From positions 1-39,698 of the forward strand of contig JAFWVK010000046.1 of assembly GCA_017518255.1 (NCBI GenBank): a DNA stretch of 39,698 bases, read 5' to 3'. This DNA comes from Oscillospiraceae bacterium (GTDB taxonomy: Bacteria > Bacillota > Clostridia > Oscillospirales > Ruminococcaceae). How positions within the stretch are numbered: position 1 is the first letter of the stretch; every line of letters begins with the position of its first letter. A model generated the notes under the pieces. It was not told where the DNA came from. It saw nothing but the letters and a program-made list of their open reading frames with translations, and made no database searches. A program made the position numbers and the translations under genes. Below are positions 7,886-15,990 of the stretch, piece after piece.

Positions 7886-8344
7886 ATGCTTTTTTTGCAC
7901 GAATTTGAAAAGATTGAAGCGGAAGCGTTTCTGACGCTCGCTGCCGATCTGATTGAAGAAGACGGAATCGTAACCGCAAGCGAGGATGAACTGCTGGACG
8001 AATATGCCGCTGCACTCGGAGTCATCGGTTTTACTTACGATGCTGCTGCGGTTGCTGCCGCACGCGACACAATGGCTCAGCTCAACGAAGTCAGCAAGCG
8101 CAAGGTTTATATGGAACTGTATTCGTTCGCACTGAGCGATGGGATCGAGACACCCGAAGAACGCCGCGCACTCAATGAGCTGGCGGATGCACTGAGCCTG
8201 GATTCCGGAATCTGCAAGCAGCTGGAAGCATGTGCGGAGGATCTTTTCAGTGTATATGATGAAATCGAGGAGGTTCTCGGCGCGGAGCCCTCGCCGGTTC
8301 TGGTTACCAACGAAATGCCGGTCTCTGACAGCCCGGAAGCTTAA
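7886..8344 (+). CDS. Small acidic helical protein, possibly TerB-like
   Basis: The 152 residues are predicted all-helical and acidic. The order of helices and the repeated acidic turns (LAADLIEEDGIVTASEDELL near the N-terminus and ALSDGIETPEERRALNELAD in the middle) resemble the duplicated acidic turn of the TerB family, some of whose members bind metal ions. I do not recognise it with certainty. There is no signal peptide or membrane segment, so it is cytoplasmic. AAGGAAGGGA lies seven bases before the ATG. It has its own promoter and terminator and stands alone between the GH16 gene and the convergent leftward operon. Confidence 0.75.
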   Translation: MLFLHEFEKIEAEAFLTLAADLIEEDGIVTASEDELLDEYAAALGVIGFTYDAAAVAAARDTMAQLNEVSKRKVYMELYSFALSDGIETPEERRALNELADALSLDSGICKQLEACAEDLFSVYDEIEEVLGAEPSPVLVTNEMPVSDSPEA

Positions 8345-8355
8345 TTATGACAGAA

Positions 8356-8381
8356 CACCCCCTGCGTATTCGCAGGGGGTG
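8356..8381 (+). terminator. Terminator of the small helical protein gene
   Basis: A perfect 11-bp stem, CACCCCCTGCG with CGCAGGGGGTG, around TATT, 11 bases after the stop codon. The T tract (CAGTTTG) is poor, but another hairpin follows. Confidence 0.7.
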
Positions 8382-8404
8382 CAGTTTGTCGGGAAATCCG
8401 ATTT

Positions 8405-8426
8405 GTGTCTCGCGGAGACACTTTTT
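8405..8426 (+). terminator. Second terminator hairpin
   Basis: GTGTCTC and GAGACAC around GCG, followed by TTTTT. It backs up the previous hairpin. Confidence 0.7.
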
Positions 8427-8430
8427 ACAG

Positions 8431-8475
8431 AAAGACGGACAGCCCTCAGAATTATGAGGAACTGTCCGTCTTTTT
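8431..8475. terminator. Bidirectional terminator between convergent genes
   Basis: A 12-bp stem, AAAGACGGACAG (8431-8442) with CTGTCCGTCTTT (8462-8473), has A or T runs on both sides. Its right arm encodes the last codons of the leftward gene, whose stop codon is inside the loop. Confidence 0.75.
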
Positions 8476-8811
8476 CCGTTTCTTTTTGGCGTGTTTCGGG
8501 CGGTAGCCTGTCCGCTCTGCGGCAGTGTTCCCGTCTTTTTCCGGTTCTTTTTTCTGTTTGGGGAGCGGCTCCGGCATATCATACGGACCCTTTACCGCCT
8601 TGCAGCGCGGATCTTCCGGAGCCTCCGGTTTCCGATGCTTTTCCCGCTGCGCATCCACCCATTTTGCCAGATGCGGGGTCAGAACCGTCACAACCGCAAC
8701 TATCGTAAAAATAGCAAGAAATTTTGCACCGAATTTCAGCAGAACCGGCGTGATATTCGTTTTATCCTCTGTTCCCTCCGTTACAGTCAGAAGCAGCATC
8801 AATGCAGACAT
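8452..8811 (-). CDS. Small single-pass membrane protein with basic C-terminal tail
   Basis: The 119-residue product has an N-terminal hydrophobic stretch (MSALMLLLTV), a clear transmembrane helix (FLAIFTIVAVVTVLTPHLAK, about residues 31-50) and a charged tail ending in a Lys-rich run. The tail contains DPRCKAVKGPYDMPEPLPKQ. I do not recognise the family. The start is fixed by GGAGGAGG seven bases before the ATG. It overlaps the last 13 bases of the mnmM gene, so it is the last member of the rsmE-phosphoesterase-mnmM operon. Its final codons form an arm of the terminator. Whether it works with MnmM is unknown. Confidence 0.75.
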   Translation of the reverse strand: MSALMLLLTVTEGTEDKTNITPVLLKFGAKFLAIFTIVAVVTVLTPHLAKWVDAQREKHRKPEAPEDPRCKAVKGPYDMPEPLPKQKKEPEKDGNTAAERTGYRPKHAKKKRKKTDSSS

Positions 8812-9407
8812 TCCTGCACCTCCTCCGGCGGTTCGCTGTCTTTTGTGACAAAAACCGCAAAGGGCGGGCAGCCGGTGCGGTTCGGGAAGCTGCATTGCAG
8901 AACGGTATAATACCGGCTGTCCAGTGAAGCCAGATAGGCGTTCAGCGCATCGCGCTCAGAAAAGCCGTTTGCACCGCCGTAATAGATGCACAGCACCAGT
9001 GCGCCGCCGGTTTTCAAAAGGCGCAGCGAGGCATTCAGCGCCGCAATGCTGGAATCCGCATGTGTATAGATATCATGGTTTCCGCGCGGAAGCCAGCCGA
9101 AATTAAACACGATACAGGAAACCGTTCCCCGCTGCGCATACCGCTCCATTTCCGCATGGCTTTCGCAGTGCAGCTCTGCCTGCAAGCCGTTTTCGCGGAG
9201 CAGTTCAGCCGTTGAATCCACTGCCTCCTGCTGAATATCGAATCCGATGACTGTTCCGGTTTCTCCGGTCAGCTCACAGAGCAGCTTTGTGTCATTGCCT
9301 CTGCCGCAGGTCGCATCTATGCAGAAATCGCCCTGCCGCACATGCTCCCGCAGGAAACGGTGTGCCAGATCCAGAACGCCGAGCTGCCTCTTTGCCGGCT
9401 TGTTCAT
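8799..9407 (-). CDS. mnmM: tRNA mnm5s2U methyltransferase (YtqB/MnmM type)
   Basis: This is a class I SAM-dependent methyltransferase of 202 residues. The SAM-binding motif reads CIDATCGRGNDTKLL (residues 28-42), the acidic end of strand two is VIGFDIQ, and the family hallmark appears as FNFGWLPRGNHDIYTH, where Bacillus YtqB has an NFGYLPGGDK-like sequence. YtqB has been shown to be MnmM, which adds the final methyl group to 5-aminomethyl-2-thiouridine at wobble position 34 of certain tRNAs. The ATG overlaps the end of the upstream phosphoesterase gene by four bases (ATGA type), indicating translational coupling. It may also be annotated simply as an rRNA methyltransferase-like protein; the hallmark motif favours MnmM. 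Confidence 0.88.
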   Translation of the reverse strand: MNKPAKRQLGVLDLAHRFLREHVRQGDFCIDATCGRGNDTKLLCELTGETGTVIGFDIQQEAVDSTAELLRENGLQAELHCESHAEMERYAQRGTVSCIVFNFGWLPRGNHDIYTHADSSIAALNASLRLLKTGGALVLCIYYGGANGFSERDALNAYLASLDSRYYTVLQCSFPNRTGCPPFAVFVTKDSEPPEEVQECLH

Positions 9408-10117
9408 ACGTAAAACACTTCCATGTCGTCCAGACGCAGGCAGGCGAGCTTTCCGCCCGCTTCATGAAACACCGCGCCGCAGTCAATATTGATATAGGTA
9501 TCGGTAAACAGAATCTCCGCTCTGCCGTGCATCTGCGGATAGGTCAAGGTCGGGGTATGTCCGAAAATCAGCTTTTTGTCTGCATAAAACCGGTCGCTCT
9601 GCTGCGGGCGGGCATTGATAAGGGCATCCAGCGGATATTCGTCCAGCGGCCGTTCCGGATCAAAATCCTCAATGCCGCTGTGTGTCATGACATACCGTCT
9701 GCCGTCCGGCATGGTCAGCTCCTCATAGACACGGAATTCCTGCATATAAGCGAGCAGATCCTTTCTTTTTTCCGGAGAAAGGCCTAAAAACTGCGTCATG
9801 GTCACCGAGCCGCCGTTCTGCATCCATGCGGAATATACGGCATAGCCGGCACGGGTGTAAAAATCTGTCACATTGTCGATATTTGCTTCATCCGGCAGAC
9901 CTGCCACGCATTGCAGCATAATTGCCTCATGGTTGCCGAGCAGCGGATAAACATTGATGCGCTCCATACAGTCCAGCAAAAGCGGAATCGGCGTATCGCC
10001 GCGGTCGATGAAATCGCCCAGAATATACAGGTCGTCTGCATCGCTGAACTGAATTTTTTCAATCATTTTCCGGAAAAGCGCGTGACAGCCGTGGATGTCG
10101 CTCATGACATAAATCAT
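9404..10117 (-). CDS. Calcineurin-like metallophosphoesterase (PrpA/ApaH-type Ser/Thr phosphatase family)
   Basis: The 237-residue protein has all metal-binding blocks of the family: SDIHG (D7, H9), GDFIDRGD (D35, D38), GNHE (61-64) and later VMTHSGIED and IFGHTPT. These place two metal ions in the active site. Close relatives are the PP1-like protein phosphatases PrpA/PrpE and symmetrical diadenosine tetraphosphatase; the sequence alone does not decide the substrate. AGGAGG stands eight bases before the ATG. It lies 15 bases downstream of rsmE and overlaps mnmM by four bases, so it is a mid-operon gene. Cytoplasmic, no signal peptide. Confidence 0.9.
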   Translation of the reverse strand: MIYVMSDIHGCHALFRKMIEKIQFSDADDLYILGDFIDRGDTPIPLLLDCMERINVYPLLGNHEAIMLQCVAGLPDEANIDNVTDFYTRAGYAVYSAWMQNGGSVTMTQFLGLSPEKRKDLLAYMQEFRVYEELTMPDGRRYVMTHSGIEDFDPERPLDEYPLDALINARPQQSDRFYADKKLIFGHTPTLTYPQMHGRAEILFTDTYINIDCGAVFHEAGGKLACLRLDDMEVFYV

Positions 10118-10132
10118 GGGTAATTCCTCCTG

Positions 10133-10855
10133 TCAGTTCAGGTTGCCGGTCAGATACATCAGAACGGAGAGCGCCGTCAGGGGAGCGGTTTCGCAGCGCA
10201 GAATGCGCCTGCCCAGCCAGACCGGCTGCACGCCGTGCGCCTGAAGCAAACGGATTTCTTCCGGGTCAAAGCCGCCCTCGCTCCCGACACACAGGCTGTA
10301 GGAACCGGCATGTGCATTCACCGCAGAAAAGGAGATGCCGCCCTCAGCCTCATACAGTACAAGGGGAACCTCCGCATCCTGCATCCGCTTTGCCGCCTGC
10401 TCCAGTGTATGCAGCGGGGCAATTACGGGAATGATGCCCCTGCCCGACTGCTGCGCGGCAGCCTGCGCAATTTTCTGAAAGCGCGGGAGCTTCTTCTGAA
10501 AATCTCCTGCGGACATCCGCGAAATACAGCGTCCGGTCAGCACGGGGACAATTTCCGTAACACCGAGCTCAATGGATTTCTGAATAATCATTTCCAGCTT
10601 ATCCGCTTTCGGCAGCGCCTGAAAGAGCGTCACCGAAACGGTTGGCTCCGCACAGCAGAGTGCGGAGGAAAGAACACGCAGAAACACAGCTTCCTGTGTG
10701 ATTTCTGCAATCTCGCATTCATAGTCTCTGCCGCAGGAGCAGACTGTCAGGCGTTCCTGCGGGCGCATCCGAAGGGCAAAGCCGATGTGCCGCAGATGCT
10801 CTCCTGTCAGAACCGGGTGCTCAGGAGAAAAGGAATCTTCAAAGAATCTCGGCAT
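10133..10855 (-). CDS. rsmE: 16S rRNA (uracil1498-N3)-methyltransferase
   Basis: The 240-residue product has the N-terminal PUA-like segment (MPRFFEDSFSPEHPVLTGEH...) and the C-terminal SPOUT knot domain, with the SAM-binding sequences SLCVGSEGGFDPEEI and LGRRILRCETAPLTAL typical of RsmE. It methylates U1498 of 16S rRNA in the 30S subunit. The start at 10855 agrees with the family N-terminus and has AAAGGCGG eight bases before it; longer frames upstream would run through the promoter. It is the first gene of the leftward operon rsmE-phosphoesterase-mnmM-membrane protein. Confidence 0.95.
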   Translation of the reverse strand: MPRFFEDSFSPEHPVLTGEHLRHIGFALRMRPQERLTVCSCGRDYECEIAEITQEAVFLRVLSSALCCAEPTVSVTLFQALPKADKLEMIIQKSIELGVTEIVPVLTGRCISRMSAGDFQKKLPRFQKIAQAAAQQSGRGIIPVIAPLHTLEQAAKRMQDAEVPLVLYEAEGGISFSAVNAHAGSYSLCVGSEGGFDPEEIRLLQAHGVQPVWLGRRILRCETAPLTALSVLMYLTGNLN

Positions 10856-10898
10856 ACATTTGACCGCCTTTCCGATACAATTTGGAATAATCCAATCT

Positions 10899-10927
10899 AT
10901 TATAACATATTTTGCCGGAAAATGCAA
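10899..10927 (-). promoter_or_regulatory. Promoter of the rsmE operon
   Basis: Read leftward: -35 TTGCAT (10922-10927), 17-bp spacer, -10 TATAAT (10899-10904). Confidence 0.8.
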
Positions 10928-10950
10928 TGGGTGCAGCTGAAAAAGCGGAA

Positions 10951-10987
10951 AAAACGGAACTTCCCCCTGCCGGCGGCGGGGGGAAGT
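10951..10987 (-). terminator. Rho-independent terminator of the citrate synthase gene
   Basis: ACTTCCCCC and GGGGGAAGT pair around a GC-rich loop; reading leftward the stem is followed by TCCGTTTTTTCC. It lies 75 bases after the stop codon. Confidence 0.75.
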
Positions 10988-11061
10988 CACATAAATAATC
11001 AAGTTCCTTTGTGCAAATTGCAGGTAAATGCTGCTGCCGTGCTCTGCACGGCGGAGAAAGT

Positions 11062-12429
11062 TTATTTCCGCTCTGCAATCGGTTTATACGTTTCCCATTC
11101 CTTGACGGCACGGTATGCCGGACGGATAATCTTGCTGGCGCCGAGCAGTTCTTCCAGCCGGTGCGCCGACCAACCCGCGATTCGCGAAACCGCAAAAATC
11201 GGGGTGAACAGCTCATTGGGCAGATTCAGCATCCGGTAAACCAGTCCGGAATAGAAATCGACATTTGCGCAGACACCCTTGTAAATTCTGCGTTCTTCCG
11301 CAATAATTTCCGGTGCGAGCCGTTCGACCAGCGCATAGAGGGCATATTCCTCGGAGCGCCCCTTTTCCTCGGCAAGCTCTTCGACAAATCCGCGCAGGAC
11401 CGTCGCTCTGGGGTCGCTGTGCGAATAGACCGCGTGCCCCATTCCGTAAATCAGACCGGCATGATCGAATGCATCCTTATGCAGCAGGCGCCGGAGATAG
11501 TTCCCGACCTCTTCTTCGTCCTTCCAGTCATGCACGCGCTCTTTCATATCGTCAAACATCTGCACGACCTTGATATTGGCACCGCCGTGCTTGGGGCCTT
11601 TCAGTGAACCGAGCGCCGCAGCCATCGTGGAATAAGTATCCGTACCGGAGGAAGAGACAACATGAACGGTGAATGAGGAATTGTTTCCGCCGCCGTGCTC
11701 CGCATGAAGCACCATTGCAAGATCGAGAATCTTTGCTTCCAGATGCGTATATTTCTGATCGTTCCGCAGCAGACTCAGCAGATTTTCGGCTGCCGAAAGC
11801 GAGGGATCGGGCTGATGCAGGAACAGGCTCTGATCGTTCTTATAATACCGGTATGCCTGATAACCGTAAACCGCGATGGACGGGAACTGCGCAATCAGCT
11901 GAATGCACTGGCGCAGGACATTCGGAATCGAGGTGTCATTCGGGTTATGGTCGTAGGAATACAGTGCGAGCACGCTTTTTGCGAGCGTATTCATCATATC
12001 CTCGCTGGGCGATTTCATGATGACGTCGCGGGTAAAGGAGGGCGGCAGCGTCCGGCAGCTTCGCAGCAGCGTACTGAATTCCTCAAGCTGATCCGCAGTC
12101 GGAAGCTCCCCGAAGAGCAGAAGATAGACTGTCTCTTCATAGCCGAAGCGGTCGTCTGAAATGAAGCCGTTGACGAGATCCTCGATATGATAGCCGCGGA
12201 ACAGCAGCTGACCGTCTCCGAGCTGTGTTTCTCCGTTGACTTCCTGACCGGGGATGATCTGGCTGATATTGGTCAGTCCTGCGCAGACACCCTTGCCGTT
12301 GATGTCGCGGAGACCGCGTTTTACATCATATTTTGTATAGTATTCCGGGTCAATCTTATAATTCTTCCGGCAAAGTGCGGAAAGTTCCTCGACCTTTGCC
12401 TGTGTGGTGAAGCGGTTCCATTCTCCCAT
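11062..12429 (-). CDS. gltA: Citrate synthase
   Basis: The 455-residue protein has the citrate synthase core: LFRGYHIEDLVNGF near the N-terminus, the catalytic histidine block LHAEHGGGNNSSFTVHVVSS, GPKHGGANIKV, IYGMGHAVYSHSDPRA and the catalytic Asp in NVDFYSGLVYRML. The length and N-terminal extension fit the long clostridial type II-like enzymes. It condenses acetyl-CoA and oxaloacetate; in an anaerobe this most likely feeds 2-oxoglutarate and glutamate synthesis. No aconitase or isocitrate dehydrogenase is in the window. The ATG at 12429 follows AAAGGAG with an 11-base gap; upstream ATGs lack a site. It is transcribed alone. A methylcitrate synthase activity cannot be excluded. Confidence 0.95.
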   Translation of the reverse strand: MGEWNRFTTQAKVEELSALCRKNYKIDPEYYTKYDVKRGLRDINGKGVCAGLTNISQIIPGQEVNGETQLGDGQLLFRGYHIEDLVNGFISDDRFGYEETVYLLLFGELPTADQLEEFSTLLRSCRTLPPSFTRDVIMKSPSEDMMNTLAKSVLALYSYDHNPNDTSIPNVLRQCIQLIAQFPSIAVYGYQAYRYYKNDQSLFLHQPDPSLSAAENLLSLLRNDQKYTHLEAKILDLAMVLHAEHGGGNNSSFTVHVVSSSGTDTYSTMAAALGSLKGPKHGGANIKVVQMFDDMKERVHDWKDEEEVGNYLRRLLHKDAFDHAGLIYGMGHAVYSHSDPRATVLRGFVEELAEEKGRSEEYALYALVERLAPEIIAEERRIYKGVCANVDFYSGLVYRMLNLPNELFTPIFAVSRIAGWSAHRLEELLGASKIIRPAYRAVKEWETYKPIAERK

Positions 12430-12547
12430 GCGGGTCACATCTCCTTTCTGTATCTGCTGCATACGCATTCTCAAAACTGTATACGGCAGGCACAAATATG
12501 TACTTGTCGTATAGCAAAATGAAATCTATCTGCTCTGTATATTTTTT

Positions 12548-12576
12548 AGTATACCAGATTTTTCCGATCTTGTCAA
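12548..12576 (-). promoter_or_regulatory. Promoter of the citrate synthase gene
   Basis: Read leftward: perfect -35 TTGACA (12571-12576), 17-bp spacer, -10 TATACT (12548-12553). A leader of ~110 nt follows in which I see no riboswitch or T-box. Confidence 0.85.
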
Positions 12577-12621
12577 GGACAATCCGCAGTGCTTTTGACG
12601 GAACAATTGAGTATCCGGTGT

Positions 12622-13686
12622 TCAGCAAACGCCGGCGCCGGCGATATAAAAGGTTCCGTCAAGGGGTTCCAGCCTGACTGTATGCGTTTCGGGCTGTTCC
12701 GAATGAAACACGGTGCAGTGCAGGATATTGCCCCAGCCGTAGATTGAATTGCCGTGCAGAACCGGCTGCTTCATCGGCTCGCCGTCCAGCAGGATCCGGC
12801 AGTCTCCGTATTCGGGCAGCGAATGCACCTCGTAATACAGAACCAGAGCCGTTCCGGTATAGGAAAAGGACCATGCGCCGGTTTTCGGATGCAGTGCGAA
12901 GGCAGTCGGGAATGCCCAGTTCTCCTTTTTCACGACCGGTGATTCTGTCTGAACCTCTGTCATCATCTCCGGCGTCAGGTAACGCAGCGCGGTAAAGGGG
13001 GCGCCAAGCCAAGGCTCCGGGAGTGCCTGCGGCGGTTCATCCGGCAGGTCTTTTGCGCTGTCCAGCAGATGCAGCAGGCATTCTGCCAGCATCAGATGCC
13101 CCTCCGGATTCGGGTGGCTCTCCTCATCGGCATAGTCCTGCCATGCAAGCGCACCCTGTTCCAGAAAAGGATTCAGTCCTTTCCGCAGCGTGACGCAGGG
13201 GAGACCGTAATGCTCCGCCATCGGCACCATATAGGGCTCGCAGCTGTAACCGGAGGCATTCCGCAGAATCAGCAGGCAGACGACCGGCGGCTGCTCAGCC
13301 GTCAGGAGCTTGCGCAGCAGGCTTTCAAAGGCGTGAATGCTCGGCGGAAGCGTTGTTTCGTTTATGGCAAATTCCACGACAACCAGATCGGGTTTTTGTG
13401 AGAGAATAAAGCGGTCTGCGAGCAGCGTTCCGACCATGCAGTTCATGCCGGGCGCGGCGCATGCTGCTTCCTTGACGGAATAGCCGCGTTCGCGCAGCAG
13501 GTCGCAGAGCAGTGCCGGATACGGCTTTTTGTAGACATCACCGTTTGCGTAGCCCTGTGTGACGGAACCGCCGATAAAGCCGAGCGTCAGTTCCTTTTTG
13601 TGCAGCAGAGTCTGCCACGGAATCCCTGCTCCGGTACTTTGCAGGGAATTTTCAGAGACGGTTTTCCGGATTTCCTCAGATATCAT
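12622..13686 (-). CDS. SGNH/GDSL-family hydrolase (cytoplasmic esterase-like)
   Basis: The N-terminal ~200 residues are an SGNH hydrolase: block I GFIGGSVTQG with the nucleophile Ser41, block III-like VVEFAINETT, and block V DEESHPNPEGH with the catalytic Asp and His. The C-terminal ~140 residues form a beta-rich domain (WSFSYTGTALVLYYEVHSLP) that resembles the jelly-roll appendages of carbohydrate esterases. There is no signal peptide, so it would act inside the cell, perhaps deacetylating imported oligosaccharides; this is inference. GGAGG is ten bases before the ATG. It follows the HD hydrolase gene by 27 bases and is last in the LysR-HD-SGNH operon. No clear terminator follows it. Confidence 0.88.
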   Translation of the reverse strand: MISEEIRKTVSENSLQSTGAGIPWQTLLHKKELTLGFIGGSVTQGYANGDVYKKPYPALLCDLLRERGYSVKEAACAAPGMNCMVGTLLADRFILSQKPDLVVVEFAINETTLPPSIHAFESLLRKLLTAEQPPVVCLLILRNASGYSCEPYMVPMAEHYGLPCVTLRKGLNPFLEQGALAWQDYADEESHPNPEGHLMLAECLLHLLDSAKDLPDEPPQALPEPWLGAPFTALRYLTPEMMTEVQTESPVVKKENWAFPTAFALHPKTGAWSFSYTGTALVLYYEVHSLPEYGDCRILLDGEPMKQPVLHGNSIYGWGNILHCTVFHSEQPETHTVRLEPLDGTFYIAGAGVC

Positions 13687-13713
13687 AAATCATAGACCTC
13701 CGTTTCAGGAGAA

Positions 13714-14283
13714 TTATTTTCTTTCTGCCGAAGCGATTTTCTTTATTGTATCTTCCAGAACAGCCTTTCTCAGTTCTGTGAGCCATTCTGAAAACGCAAC
13801 GGTATCAAATGCATAGGTTCGGTTCAGCTCATATTCGTTCTCCGACCATGTATCAAGCGGGGACTCATTGTGCTGAATCAGCGCTTCCAGTTTATCCAGC
13901 GCCTTGCAGATTTTGGATTCTGCTGTGGTCTGTGCCTCCATTTCGGCATATAAGCCGGAAAAATAATCTGACAGTTCCGGCGGGAGCGAGCGGAGCCACT
14001 CCTGCAAACGGGACGCTTCTGCTTTCCTGTCGGCATCTGTTTTCAGGAATGTCGGAATATCGCCGTTAAAGCATTCGCCGAGATCGTGAATCAGGCACAT
14101 ATCGACAAGCCTGCCGATATCGGCATCCGGGAATTCATCCCGCAGCATCATTGCCATCAGGGAAACTCTCCAGCTGTGTTCCGCAACACTTTCGGTTCTT
14201 CTTCCGGCAGTGGTGCAGTGCCGGGGCGTATCCTTCAGTTTTTCGGCGGTGTGCAGAATTTCCAGATAATCACGTACATTCAT
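13714..14283 (-). CDS. HD-domain hydrolase (YfbR-like 5'-nucleotidase family)
   Basis: The 189-residue protein carries the HD metal-binding pattern: H36 in SVAEHSWRVSLMA, H66-D67 in CLIHDLGECFNGDIPT, and a downstream Asp in the SPLDTWSENEY region. This arrangement matches the HD_3/YfbR group, whose best-studied member removes phosphate from deoxynucleoside monophosphates. GAGGAG lies ~11 bases before the ATG. It sits between the LysR gene (43 bases upstream) and the SGNH esterase gene. The operon does not explain the substrate, so a general nucleotidase role is only the default guess. Confidence 0.85.
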   Translation of the reverse strand: MNVRDYLEILHTAEKLKDTPRHCTTAGRRTESVAEHSWRVSLMAMMLRDEFPDADIGRLVDMCLIHDLGECFNGDIPTFLKTDADRKAEASRLQEWLRSLPPELSDYFSGLYAEMEAQTTAESKICKALDKLEALIQHNESPLDTWSENEYELNRTYAFDTVAFSEWLTELRKAVLEDTIKKIASAERK

Positions 14284-14326
14284 ATGAAAGGCAGCTCCTC
14301 TGAACCTGTTTTCGCGCTGTGCGGCA

Positions 14327-15325
14327 TTACGGGAAGCCGGGTGCTCCCGTTGTCAGCCCCTGCCCCATGCGCCATGTTCCGACATCGACCAGCTGCCGCA
14401 GCAGCAGCGCATATGCCGAAGCAGCCTTGGAAAGATATGCATTCTTTCTGGAAATCAGTGAAATCGGGCAGACGGCGATTTCTTCCGGCAGCGGATAATA
14501 ATTCGGATGTGCGCGGAAATTGCCGTAATAGATCAGGGAGTCCGGCAGCAGCGCAATGCCCATATTGGCGCAGACGAAGGAGAAAACGGTTTCAATTGTC
14601 CGGACGCTGTACGCAATCTGCGGGGTGAATCCGCAGATGCCGCATGCGGCATTCAGGCTTCCCCGGTCATATTCTCCGGCATTTGCTGCAACGAACGGTT
14701 CATCTGCAACCAGCGAGAGATCAATCGGCTGCTGCTTGAGGAATCGCAGCGTCGCGCCGGTGATGTCGGAAGCCGTCAGCGGAACAGGCAGCTTTTCGGT
14801 CAGGGGATTTGCAGGGGCTGCCGCAAGATAGAGGCGTTCCTCCGCCAGCGTTTCCACATGAAACTGCTTGGCATCGAATTCGCCGGAACCGATTGCAAAA
14901 TCCAGTTCTCCCGCCGTAAGCATGTCGCGGAGCTGTTTCATTTCGGCTTCCTGAATAATCAGGTGAATCTTCGGATATTTGGCATGAAAGGCTGCGATGC
15001 TCCGCGCCAGAAGGCAGCGAACCCGGAAGGAGGATGCACCGATCCGGACCGATCCGGCTTCCAGCCCCATCAGATCGGCAATCGAATTGTTCATGCTTTC
15101 TTCCATCGCGAGCAGTTTGCGCGCCCATTCCGCATAGAGTCTGCCGGCATCTGTCAGGCAAAGCGGCGTGACGGAGCGGTCAAAGAGCTGTATGCCGAGC
15201 TGCTTCTCAATGCTGTGAATATACTGACTGAGCGAGGGCTGTGTGACATAGAGCTTTTCTGCCGCTTTCGAGATGCTTCTGCATTCCGCGACAGTCAGCA
15301 CATAGGTGAGCTGCTGCGTTGTCAT
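14327..15325 (-). CDS. LysR-family transcriptional regulator
   Basis: The first 60 residues form the winged helix-turn-helix of LysR proteins (MTTQQLTYVLTVAECRSISK, AAEKLYVTQPSLSQYIHSIE, KQLGIQLFDRS). The remainder is a periplasmic-binding-protein-like effector domain starting near residue 90 (GSVRIGASSFRVRCLLARSI), with the usual late motif MGIALLPDSLIYYG. Length (332) is normal. AAAGGAG precedes the ATG by ~11 bases. Located just downstream of the terminator of the four-Cys protein gene and 43 bases before the HD gene, it appears to head a three-gene operon, though no good promoter can be found in the 36 bases after the terminator. The effector is unknown. Confidence 0.92.
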   Translation of the reverse strand: MTTQQLTYVLTVAECRSISKAAEKLYVTQPSLSQYIHSIEKQLGIQLFDRSVTPLCLTDAGRLYAEWARKLLAMEESMNNSIADLMGLEAGSVRIGASSFRVRCLLARSIAAFHAKYPKIHLIIQEAEMKQLRDMLTAGELDFAIGSGEFDAKQFHVETLAEERLYLAAAPANPLTEKLPVPLTASDITGATLRFLKQQPIDLSLVADEPFVAANAGEYDRGSLNAACGICGFTPQIAYSVRTIETVFSFVCANMGIALLPDSLIYYGNFRAHPNYYPLPEEIAVCPISLISRKNAYLSKAASAYALLLRQLVDVGTWRMGQGLTTGAPGFP

Positions 15326-15361
15326 GATACTCCGTACTCCTTTCGCAAAGAGAATAAAGGT

Positions 15362-15392
15362 TCAGCCTGAAAGCAGAGCGCTTTCAGGCTGA
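15362..15392 (-). terminator. Terminator-like hairpin after the four-Cys protein gene
   Basis: A perfect 13-bp stem, TCAGCCTGAAAGC with GCTTTCAGGCTGA, around five bases. Read leftward it ends in ACCTTTATT, so the T tract is weak and some readthrough into the LysR gene is likely. Confidence 0.6.
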
Positions 15393-15426
15393 CAGTGTGT
15401 ACGTGCGAATTCTTTTTTCCCCTTTT

Positions 15427-15888
15427 TTACATGCTGCTCAGCGTGTTCATTGTATCAGTTGCATCCTTCGCTGCCTGATCCGGCGCATAACCTGTCTTCT
15501 CTGCCATGGCTGCGAGTGCGGCAAGATCGCCGCCGATTGCCGGTGCGGGTGCAGGAGCCGGTGCGGGTGCAGGAGCCGGTGCGGGCGCCGGTGCAGGTGC
15601 AGGCTTCGGAGCCGGTGCAGCCTGCTTTTGCTCCTCTTCCTTATCTTCCTTTTCGTCATAGTCGCCTTCCAGCCAGCCGACGCGCTGCATCTGCTTGACC
15701 GGAATCCGCTTCAGCGGTGAATAGACAAACTTCGGACAGTGATATCCGGAATCAACCATGCCCTTTTTGGTGCAGAGTACTTTATCTCCGTCACTGGAGC
15801 GCTTACCGAATTCGCAGTATTCGCATTTTGGCTCAATTGCTTTTCCAAAATACTTACCGCCCTTAGAAAAAACATCAAACAGTCCCAT
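15427..15888 (-). CDS. Small four-cysteine protein with Ala-Pro repeat linker
   Basis: The N-terminal ~80 residues hold four cysteines in the order CEYCEFG, C, C (CEYC near 22-25; VLCTKKG; YHCPKF), which suggests a structural zinc site. An acidic stretch follows, then an Ala-Pro tract (about residues 90-118, encoded by repeats at 15542-15620), and a short helical C-terminus (IGGDLAALAAMAEKTGYAPD). There is no signal peptide or membrane helix. I do not recognise the family. The start is chosen because GAGGTGACC precedes ATG at 15888 and the product begins MGLFDVFSKGGKYFG. It has its own promoter, which overlaps the end of ylbJ. Confidence 0.8.
   Translation of the reverse strand: MGLFDVFSKGGKYFGKAIEPKCEYCEFGKRSSDGDKVLCTKKGMVDSGYHCPKFVYSPLKRIPVKQMQRVGWLEGDYDEKEDKEEEQKQAAPAPKPAPAPAPAPAPAPAPAPAPAPAIGGDLAALAAMAEKTGYAPDQAAKDATDTMNTLSSM
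15542..15620 (-). repeat. Ala-Pro-encoding GC-rich repeat tract
   Basis: The 18-bp unit GGTGCGGGTGCAGGAGCC occurs twice in perfect register (15542-15559, 15560-15577) and continues in degenerate form. It encodes alternating Ala and Pro. Length variation between strains is likely. Confidence 0.8.
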
Positions 15889-15961
15889 TCTGGTCACCTC
15901 ATTTATACGGCATCCGGGCATAATCCGAGTGATTTTCCGGTCGTGCCGCTATGTTTTCTCC

Positions 15962-15990
15962 ATTATAGCATATTTTTTTGAGTTTGTCTA
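15962..15990 (-). promoter_or_regulatory. Promoter of the four-Cys protein gene
   Basis: Read leftward: -35 TAGACA (15985-15990), 17-bp spacer, -10 TATAAT (15962-15967). The -35 overlaps the stop codon of ylbJ. Confidence 0.75.
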
